From: Gammaproteobacteria bacterium
GTDB taxonomy: Bacteria > Pseudomonadota > Gammaproteobacteria > HK1
Assembly: GCA_022826505.1 (NCBI GenBank)
Contig: JAJDUQ010000037.1
Coordinates: forward strand, 1-32,001
Direction: 5' to 3'
Length of the DNA: 32,001 bases
Positions within the stretch are counted from its first letter, which is position 1, and each line of letters opens with the position of its first letter. Both the position numbers and the translations under genes were made by a program. Positions 1 to 5,716 of the stretch are shown here, in pieces. The notes below the pieces were generated by a model. That model ran no database searches, was not told the DNA's origin, and saw only the letters and a list, made by a program, of their open reading frames with translations.

Positions 1-119
1 ATCTCATACGTCTCGCTCAGCGCCGTCTTCGCGCCGTGGGTGTGTTGTCCCGCCACCGCCGCTGCGGCACACTGGATTTTCTGGGAAGTCGTCAGGTCGG
101 TGCGTTGGAGTACGGTCAC
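1..119 (-). CDS. 5' end of a possible mobile-element gene, runs off left edge
   Basis: A 39-codon open frame starts at a GTG (119-117) and leaves the window. It is preceded by a clear Shine-Dalgarno, AGGAG, on the minus strand (plus-strand CTCCT at 127-131) with a 7-base gap. The peptide begins with the segment LTTSQKIQCAAAAVAGQHTH and continues GAKTALSETYE. Its composition looks like a natural protein, with a short helical segment and then what could be the first helix of a helix-turn-helix. It resembles the N-terminus of some transposase-like HTH proteins, but this comes from recall and is weak. The gene points away from the truncated methyltransferase to its right, so an insertion may have removed that gene's 5' half. 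It could also be an unrelated regulator. Confidence 0.4.
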   Translation of the reverse strand, partial: MTVLQRTDLTTSQKIQCAAAAVAGQHTHGAKTALSETYE

Positions 120-229
120 TGGCTTGCTCCTGTGGATGTCCGAGTCTTGACCACCTCGAATCATCCCACACACCCCGCCCGGCGACTTCCCAGTTCTCCC
201 GCTCCAGCACCCCTCAATTTGTAAAGCTG

Positions 230-1630
230 GATGACCAGTCCCTACGGCAGGCAATTCCGATGCTATGGGACTTCGGGGAAAACAACGTCTTCGGTGACGC
301 GGCAGGTGATTTTCGGACAAGCCTTGGAAGTATCGTGAAGGTGATTGAACGATTTTATCCATATGTCGATGGATTCCAGATCAATCATGACGCACAGACG
401 GTCCACATCCACAACGGAGCGGTGATTTCCACCGATCCACCCTACTACGACAACATCGGATATGCCGACCTCTCCGATTTTTTTTTCGGCTGGATGAAGG
501 GTGTGCTCCGAGCAACGTATCCCGATCTGTTCGGTGTGCTTGCAACTCCCAAGGCGGAAGAACTGGTCGCCACGCCTTGCCGGCACGGCGGGAGGGAGGC
601 CGCAGAGTCCTTCTTCCTGAGCGGAATGTCGACTGCCATCGCGAACTTGGCGCGGCAGTCTTCGCCCCACTATCCTGCAACCGTCTACTACGCTTTCAAG
701 CAGAGTGAGATTGCGGAAGACGGGATCAGCTCGGCGGGCTGGGCGACCTTCCTGCAAGCCGTTCTCCATGCCGGTTACGCGGTCGTCGGCACTTGGCCGA
801 TACGTACGGAGTTGGCGAACCGCATGCGCAGCCAGGGAAGCAACGCCCTCGCCAGCTCCGTTGTCCTCGTCTGCCGCAAGCGGGACGAGAACGCCGAAGT
901 CATGGGTCGCGCCGAGTTCATCCGTGTCCTCAAACGCGAGCTACCTCCGGCGATTGCCGAGCTTCAGGCAGCCAACATCGCACCCGCCGACATGCCGCAA
1001 TCGGCCATCGGTCCGGGCATGGGTGTCTTCAGCCGCTGCAAGGCGGTACTTGAGGCCGACGACCGCCCGATGACGGTGAAGACCGCGCTTCAACTCATCA
1101 ACCGCGAGCTCGACGAGTATCTGGGCGGCGTCCAGGGCGAGTTCGACCCCGAGACGCGGTTCGCAGTCACGTGGTTCGAGCAGCACGGTACGGAAGCGGG
1201 CGACTTCGGCACCGCGAACAGTATCGCGACCGCGCGTGGCATCTCGGTCGAGAGCGTGCAGCACGCCGGAATTGCGGAAGCCGCCGCCGGCCGGGTTCGC
1301 ATTCTCGAACGCGATGAGATCGATTCAGGTTGGGATCCGTCGGCGGACACTCACGTGACCGTCTGGGAGTGCTGCCAGCATCTCATCCGTACCCTGGAGC
1401 ACGACGGCGAGCATGCGGCCGCGGTACTTCTCAAGCAGATCGGACCCGTCCGGGCGGATGCCGCCAAGGATCTCGCCTATTGCCTCTACGACGTCTGCAC
1501 CAACAAGCGGCGGGACGCGGCGGAGGCGGTGTCCTACAACGGCCTCATCGCGGTGTGGGCGGAGTTGACGCGCCAAGCGGCCGCGATCCATGACGTCCGT
1601 GATGACCAGCAACAAGTCCTCGACCTGTGA
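230..1630 (+). pseudogene. DUF1156-type adenine DNA methyltransferase, 5'-truncated
   Basis: Homology to the DUF1156 family of large adenine-specific DNA methylases appears to begin around base 230 (LRQAIPMLWDFGENNVF) and runs to the stop. The first ATG, at 260, lies inside the conserved region and is not a believable native start. The catalytic DPPYYDNIGYADLSDFFFGW motif (motif IV) is present near residues 58-77 counted from that ATG. The N-terminal half of the family, with the DUF1156 domain and the SAM-binding glycine motif, is missing; full members are roughly 900-1000 residues and only about 460 remain. Bases 1-200 show no methyltransferase frame on the plus strand. Proteins of this type modify DNA alongside a DUF499 ATPase, and an intact DUF499 gene lies 8.7 kb downstream. 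The truncated protein is probably inactive. Confidence 0.8.
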
Positions 1631-1646
1631 TTGTGGGATCTCGCTC

Positions 1647-1901
1647 ATGACCCGGCGTCGAGAGCTTGTCCGCAGGATTCTTGGTGGTCGATCGGATGCC
1701 GGGATTCGCTTCGACGACTTGCGCAGTCTGCTCCGGAGCCTGGGTTTTGCCGAGCGGATACGGGGAAGCCACCACATATTCAGGAAGGACGGCGTGGCAG
1801 AGAGAATCAACCTGCAGCGCGAGGGCGCTCACGCCAAGCCCTATCAGGTACGACAGGTTCGTCAGACGATGCTGAAGCATGAGTTGGGAGAGGAAGAATG
1901 A
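1647..1901 (+). CDS. hicA: HicA-family toxin (mRNA interferase)
   Basis: An 84-residue protein of the HicA family, small double-stranded-RNA-binding-fold ribonucleases that cleave mRNA and are neutralised by HicB. The signature GSHHIFRKDG spans residues 40-49 and holds the conserved active-site histidine (His42 or His43). It is followed by KPYQVRQVRQ near residues 64-73, typical of the family C-terminus. The frame is open further upstream, but the ATG at 1647 matches the usual family start and places the gene 16 bases after the methyltransferase stop. Its stop overlaps the hicB start by 4 bases (ATGA), so the two are translationally coupled. Length and motifs are normal, so the toxin should be functional. 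Confidence 0.9.
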   Translation: MTRRRELVRRILGGRSDAGIRFDDLRSLLRSLGFAERIRGSHHIFRKDGVAERINLQREGAHAKPYQVRQVRQTMLKHELGEEE

Positions 1902-2113
1902 CATTCAAATACGAGATCATCCTCTACTGGAGTCGTGCCGACGGAGTCTTCGTGGCGGAGGTGCCGGAGCTCCCCGGATGCATGGCTCACGGCGATACGC
2001 AGCAAGCCGCCCTTCAAAACGTCAATCAGGCGATGGCGCTCTGGATAGACACTGCACGCGAGTTCGGTGACCCCGTTCCCGAGCCCAAAGGAGAACGGTT
2101 GATGCTGGCCTGA
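1898..2113 (+). CDS. hicB: HicB-family antitoxin
   Basis: A 71-residue HicB antitoxin. The partial RNase H-like fold is recognisable from YEIILYWSRADGVFVAEVPE and the LPGCMAHGD element at residues 25-33, the family hallmark. It would bind and neutralise the HicA encoded just upstream, with which it overlaps by 4 bases. A purine-rich GGGAGAGGAAG sits just before the start. It is the short form of HicB and lacks a C-terminal DNA-binding domain, so autoregulation would have to come through the complex or another factor. Toxin-before-antitoxin order is normal for hicAB. Confidence 0.9.
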   Translation: MTFKYEIILYWSRADGVFVAEVPELPGCMAHGDTQQAALQNVNQAMALWIDTAREFGDPVPEPKGERLMLA

Positions 2114-2413
2114 CGGCACGCCGGTCATCCCTGGTGCAAGAGCGTGACGCGGCGCGCAACGCCGATCGCGCGCGCCACGTACCCGCCGGTGAGCCGGAAG
2201 AACTCTCGCAGCGCCATCGATCCGGAAACGATCTTGATATCCCGTCTCCGTGTGACGTGTCTTCATCGGATATCTTGTGCGTCTGTCGAGAACCCCGCCG
2301 TGCAGACCGAATTCATGCTGAAGGCTTGACGGCCAGCTCTTGCGGGACACCAAGCGCCGTCAAGCAGTACGCTCGACGGGCTGCCAAGTCTCTCTCGCAC
2401 ACGAGGTGAGCAG
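2114..2413. other. 300-base stretch without a recognisable gene
   Basis: This lies between hicB (plus) and the end of the patatin gene (minus). Short open frames exist on both strands but none matches a family I know. The best is a minus-strand frame of about 45 codons ending at 2125 (containing MALREFFRLTGGYVARAIG), which has no upstream start. It may be the decayed 3' end of a lost gene. No clear terminator hairpin with a U-tract was found. Confidence 0.5.
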
Positions 2414-3460
2414 CTAACCAATCGGAGGGCGTCGAGGGCCTTGGGATCGGTGCGACAAGAAACGGCGTATCGCCGATCGATTGGAGCCCGACAACGCGTT
2501 GATGGTGATTTCAGCGGCGCGATGCAAGGCTTCCGTCGACGCCTTGGTGACCTCGTCCAGTCCGAGCCGCGCCCGATCCGCCGGAGCCAGGAGGTAGTCC
2601 AGCCGCAGATAGCGCTCGCGCAACAACACCCCGCATTGGTCGACGGCCAGTTGTTCTTGTGCCGACAGCGTCAACTGCACCAAGCCTCGCGCGACGAGCC
2701 ACGCTATCACCCCCGGCGCCCCATCGGGCCGGCGCGTTGCGTGAGGGGACCCTGCGGTACCGACACTCAGGACACGCACATCGTCGAGTTGACAGCCGAG
2801 CTTGCGGATGGTTTCGGTCACCGCAACCAGCTCTGGCGCGTTGGCCACCAGCCCCCCGTCGACGAAGGTGCCCCCGGCAGCGCGATGGGGCGGGAAGAAC
2901 GCCGGGGCGGCTGATGTCGCCAGCAGCGCATCCCGCAAGCCAAGGTCGGACGCGCCCTTGCCAGCCAGCCCGGCAGACAACAGCACGATCGGCGCACCCG
3001 TCCGGAGGTTCACCGCGGGCATGATGAGCGGCGCTGGAACACTCGATAGGAGAATGTTCGCATCAGCGCCAAAGATCACATCAATGGCATGGCGCAGCGG
3101 TCTCTGCGAGTAACGCGCGCGGTACAGCGCCCGGATCGGATTGCGCACCGACAAGCGGAGTTGTCCCCATCCGGTCCGCTGGTCGAAAATCGCGGGGCCG
3201 TGGGTCTCGATCGCGGCACGGATGCTCGCCGCAGGCATGTTCAGCGCAAGTGCGGCTGCAATCAAACCGCCGATGGACGTGCCGGCAATGACGTCGAACA
3301 CTTCGGTCAACGGGCGTTTGGCCCGTTCTTCGAGCGCTTCCAGCACGAGCGCCGTGTACAACCCTCGATAACCACCGCCACTCAGACACAGGATCTGACG
3401 TTGGTCGGAAGGGACTTGGTGCTGGGCGGAGCCGAGTTCGAGTTCGCCGTCGCCGTTCAT
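2414..3460 (-). CDS. Patatin-like phospholipase
   Basis: A 348-residue patatin-fold serine lipase. The oxyanion-hole loop GGGYRG is at residues 28-33, the nucleophile elbow GTSIGG at 60-65 (Ser62), and the catalytic Asp in the DGG motif at 201-203. The Ser-Asp dyad is therefore complete. ATSAAPAFFPP at 181-191 is also typical. Such proteins hydrolyse membrane phospholipids. CapV-type members act as membrane-degrading effectors in CBASS phage defence and resemble this one in size and layout. No cyclic-nucleotide synthase gene is present in the window. It is the last gene of a three-gene operon and its ATG overlaps the preceding PIN-like gene's stop by 4 bases (ATGA). This tight coupling to a toxin-antitoxin-like pair suggests its activity is held in check by those proteins (inference). 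Confidence 0.85.
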   Translation of the reverse strand: MNGDGELELGSAQHQVPSDQRQILCLSGGGYRGLYTALVLEALEERAKRPLTEVFDVIAGTSIGGLIAAALALNMPAASIRAAIETHGPAIFDQRTGWGQLRLSVRNPIRALYRARYSQRPLRHAIDVIFGADANILLSSVPAPLIMPAVNLRTGAPIVLLSAGLAGKGASDLGLRDALLATSAAPAFFPPHRAAGGTFVDGGLVANAPELVAVTETIRKLGCQLDDVRVLSVGTAGSPHATRRPDGAPGVIAWLVARGLVQLTLSAQEQLAVDQCGVLLRERYLRLDYLLAPADRARLGLDEVTKASTEALHRAAEITINALSGSNRSAIRRFLSHRSQGPRRPPIG

Positions 3461-3912
3461 CGCGCGTAAGGATCGAGGAACGTCAGGCCGTGGGCCGTCT
3501 CGAGCGCCGCATGATACGGCTGTCGTTTGTCGACCAGCACCAAATGCTCCTCGAGCGCGGTGGCCGCGACGAGTCGACCGAGGTCCCCCAAGGGCTCTCG
3601 CCGATCCGCGGTGTCGGTTTCCAAGCGCATGCTGCGAAGCTCGGCGGCTCGGAGTGCGGTATCCAGGCGGACGGGCAAAATGCCGTCACACGCGCGAAAG
3701 CGCGCCAACGCTGCATTGAACAGACGCTGCCACGGAGCCCGTCGCGCAGGTTCGAGGGATTCGATCTGGTGCTTGAACAACGTAAACGACACCACGCTCG
3801 TGACGACATCGTCTTCGTCCAGTACCTGACTCGCCGCCCACCGGTGCACCGGGGTGGTGTCGTTGCGCGCTGCGTCGGCCAGCGCTTGTGTGCCGAGAAG
3901 GTACGCGGGCAC
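3457..3912 (-). CDS. Degenerate PIN-domain (VapC-like) protein
   Basis: A 151-residue PIN-like protein if it starts at the GTG at 3912, one base after the upstream TAG stop; an in-frame TTG at 3939 is the alternative. VPAYLLGTQALADAARN aligns with the usual VapC start containing LLDTNxL, and DLGRLVAATALEEHLVLVDK with the C-terminal PIN motif. The first catalytic Asp is replaced by Gly (LLGTQ). The position of the conserved Glu in the second motif appears to be Leu (SFTLFKHQIESL). PIN RNases need these acidic residues for metal binding, so this copy is probably inactive as a nuclease. The start sits directly after the Phd-like gene, and the stop overlaps the patatin ATG. It may act as a structural or sensing partner instead of a toxin (inference). 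Confidence 0.65.
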   Translation of the reverse strand: MPAYLLGTQALADAARNDTTPVHRWAASQVLDEDDVVTSVVSFTLFKHQIESLEPARRAPWQRLFNAALARFRACDGILPVRLDTALRAAELRSMRLETDTADRREPLGDLGRLVAATALEEHLVLVDKRQPYHAALETAHGLTFLDPYAR

Positions 3913-3913
3913 G

Positions 3914-4279
3914 CTAGATCTCGATCTCGTCGCGACCAATCGGTGCTTCGGAGATGATCAAGGCATCACCCACCGGCAGTGTTGGATCGGGGGCAATGAG
4001 GTCGGCAAAGCGCCGCTTGGGGGCGGCCAGTTCGACGAAGGTCGCGAGTTGCGTGACGGACATCATCAGTACCGGGTCCTCCGAACGCCGGCGCACGAGC
4101 TGGCACTCGCCGTCGCGCACGCGATCGAGCATCTGGCTGAAGTGATCCTTGGCCTGCCCGACACCCCAGGCTTCGACGGTGTCGGCATCTTCGCCGTGCA
4201 GACGCATCGTGCGGCGCAACGCGCGCGTGAACGTCGGGCCAAAGCGGGCCTCCAACTGGTCCAACGGGATATCCTTCAT
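3914..4279 (-). CDS. Phd/YefM-like antitoxin-type protein
   Basis: A 121-residue protein, first in the minus-strand operon. The central part (about residues 36-70) contains AWGVGQAKDHFSQMLDRVRD followed by GECQLVRRRSEDPVLMMSV. This is the Phd/YefM antitoxin pattern: a helix with KxxFSxLL-like spacing, then the hairpin that ends with a protected 'PVxxM' strand. Residues 1-35 form an N-terminal extension not usual for Phd, which could carry another contact surface. The ATG at 4279 has GAGG six bases upstream. Members of this family repress their own promoter and neutralise PIN or Doc toxins. A perfect 12-base palindrome at 4349-4360 lies in its upstream region and is a candidate operator. Confidence 0.65.
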   Translation of the reverse strand: MKDIPLDQLEARFGPTFTRALRRTMRLHGEDADTVEAWGVGQAKDHFSQMLDRVRDGECQLVRRRSEDPVLMMSVTQLATFVELAAPKRRFADLIAPDPTLPVGDALIISEAPIGRDEIEI

Positions 4280-4348
4280 GGCTTACCTCGCCGTGATGCC
4301 GACGACTTGAGCGTCAGTGTAGTTCGATTGTGGCCAAGTTCATAGGTG

Positions 4349-4360
4349 ATTTGGCCAAAT
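4349..4360. promoter_or_regulatory. Perfect palindrome ATTTGGCCAAAT in divergent promoter region
   Basis: A perfect 12-base palindrome located 69 bases upstream of the Phd-like start and 62 bases upstream of the Xre start. A second, partial copy of its core (TTGTGGCCAAGTT) lies at about 4328-4340. Being between two divergent operons that each begin with a DNA-binding protein, it is a reasonable operator candidate for one or both. Confidence 0.4.
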
Positions 4361-4386
4361 TGTGGCTGTGGCAAGCGAAATTCTGC

Positions 4387-4414
4387 TTGTGATTCTTAGC
4401 AAATCAAGTACACT
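4387..4414 (+). promoter_or_regulatory. Candidate sigma-70-type promoter of the Argonaute operon
   Basis: A -35-like TTGTGA (4387-4392) and a -10-like TACACT (4409-4414) are separated by 16 bases. Transcription would begin around 4420-4422, essentially at the ATG of the Xre gene, and no Shine-Dalgarno is visible before that ATG. If correct, the message is leaderless. The hexamers match the consensus only partly. Confidence 0.35.
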
Positions 4415-4418
4415 GTAC
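4408..4418. promoter_or_regulatory. Inverted repeat GTACA-C-TGTAC, candidate Xre operator
   Basis: Two perfect 5-base half-sites around a single central base lie 3 bases upstream of the Xre start and overlap the candidate -10 element. Xre-type repressors commonly bind such short palindromes at their own promoter, so this would give negative autoregulation of the whole nuclease-Argonaute operon. Confidence 0.45.
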
Positions 4419-4421
4419 AGC

Positions 4422-4778
4422 ATGGATACCAGCCAGCTTGCCCGATTCCTGGTCTCCGCCCGCAAGAATCGCGGCCTGACCCTGCGCCAAGTGGAGGCCG
4501 GATCGGGGGTCTCGAACGCCTATCTGAGCCAACTCGAGCGCGGCAAGATCAAGCAGCCGTCACCGAATGTTCTGCACGCGCTCGCCGAGTGCTACGACAT
4601 TTCCTACGCGCTCCTGATGCAGCGGGCCGGATACCCGGTACCGGAGGGTGCCGCACCCGCCGCTGATCGGCTCGAAGGGTTGGCGGCGCGCGTGGGCACC
4701 GTGACGCCCGCAGAGGAGGACGCACTGGCCGACTACTTGACATTCATCCGGGAGCGCGGGGCGAGGCACATCACGTGA
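4422..4778 (+). CDS. Xre-family HTH transcriptional regulator
   Basis: A 118-residue protein with a Cro/CI-type helix-turn-helix at residues 8-62. LTLRQVEAGSGVSNAYLSQL is the HTH core, followed by ERGKIKQPSPNVLHALAECY. The C-terminal part (about 75-118) is a short helical tail ending DALADYLTFIRERGARHIT. An earlier in-frame start exists at 4362, but the ATG at 4422 begins where homology begins. It is the first gene of a tight plus-strand operon, and its stop overlaps the nuclease start by 4 bases (GTGA region). It probably represses the operon through the palindrome next to its start. Confidence 0.85.
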   Translation: MDTSQLARFLVSARKNRGLTLRQVEAGSGVSNAYLSQLERGKIKQPSPNVLHALAECYDISYALLMQRAGYPVPEGAAPAADRLEGLAARVGTVTPAEEDALADYLTFIRERGARHIT

Positions 4779-5716
4779 AGTGGTCAAAGTCAGCCGCGCA
4801 GTGTTTCCGCCGGTGCCAGCGCCAATGGTACTACCGTCATCAACTCGCCAACGCCGTGGCAAGGGCCCCACTGCGGCGGGAGGCGTACCTCCTCGGCAAA
4901 TTGCAGAGCATTCCACAGTGGCGCGGCAACATCGTCGACGACACGATCAGCGCGACCGTTATCCGCGCGTTGCGTCAAGGGTGCCCGATCACGTTGTCCG
5001 AAGCCCTGCGATTTGCGATGCGCCGCTTCGACGCCCAGTTGGCCACGGCGCGTGCACACCGATTGCGTGAACCCGGGTTTCGGCCCGCCGACAAGGCCAA
5101 CAGGGACAGCTTCGCCGCCTTCCACGTGATGGAGTACGAGGGTCACATCTGCGAGGACGAGGTCGCCCGCGCGCGACAGGAAGTGAACGACGCGATCACT
5201 GCGGTCTTTGCGATGGACGAGGTAAAGTCCCGGATCAAGGCCGGTCGTCAGTTCTGCGATCAACGCATCTTGAGCTTCAAGATCGCCAGCGTAAGCGTCC
5301 AGGCGATTCCCGATCTCATCGTTTTTTATGACGATCGGCCGCCGCTGATCTTGGACTGGAAGGTGCACGCGTTCGGCCTGTTCGATGCGTTCCAGCAACT
5401 CGTTCTCTACGCCATGGCGCTGACGCGTGCTGAACCGCACCAAGATTTCCCTGAGTCACTATCCGAAGTTGCAATTGATGACCTTGAACTCATCGAGGTG
5501 CAGCTTCTCAATCGCACGGTGCGGCGCTATCGCGCCACGGAGTCGGACGTGGTGACACTCGAAGCCGAGATCGCCGACAGTGCCTATGCGATGCGCCGAC
5601 TTGTCAACGGCCGCAAGGCAATGGAGATCGATGTCAACGAATTGGAGGGCGCCTACCGACCTGAGAACTGTGCGCGCTGCCAGTACCGAAAACTGTGCTG
5701 GAAGGAGGCAGCGTGA
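4775..5716 (+). CDS. Cas4/RecB-like PD-(D/E)XK nuclease with Fe-S cysteine set
   Basis: A 313-residue nuclease of the PDDEXK_1 (Cas4/AddB/RecB C-terminal) type. Visible motifs are AIPDLIVF (Asp180), LILDWKVH (Asp194, Lys196) and the QxxxY-like FQQLVLYAMAL (residues 206-216). An N-terminal Cys pair (C10, C14 in CFRRCQRQWYYRH) and a C-terminal CARCQYRKLC cluster (C299, C302, C308) reproduce the arrangement that holds a 4Fe-4S cluster in Cas4 and AddB. Family members are DNA exonucleases or end-processing enzymes. It overlaps the Xre gene upstream by 4 bases and the Argonaute start downstream by 4 bases. Likely roles are generating guides for the Argonaute or resecting cleaved invader DNA (inference). 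No cas1 or cas2 is present. Confidence 0.88.
   Translation: MKWSKSAAQCFRRCQRQWYYRHQLANAVARAPLRREAYLLGKLQSIPQWRGNIVDDTISATVIRALRQGCPITLSEALRFAMRRFDAQLATARAHRLREPGFRPADKANRDSFAAFHVMEYEGHICEDEVARARQEVNDAITAVFAMDEVKSRIKAGRQFCDQRILSFKIASVSVQAIPDLIVFYDDRPPLILDWKVHAFGLFDAFQQLVLYAMALTRAEPHQDFPESLSEVAIDDLELIEVQLLNRTVRRYRATESDVVTLEAEIADSAYAMRRLVNGRKAMEIDVNELEGAYRPENCARCQYRKLCWKEAA

Noticed and set aside
2125..2259. Minus-strand open frame of about 45 codons with protein-like composition (MALREFFRLTGGYVARAIG)
   Set aside because: It has a stop directly upstream, no ribosome site and no family I recognise; kept only as a possible gene remnant.
2414..4279. CBASS system based on the CapV-like patatin
   Set aside because: No CD-NTase, Cap2/Cap3 or other CBASS gene is present; the upstream partners are Phd- and PIN-like.
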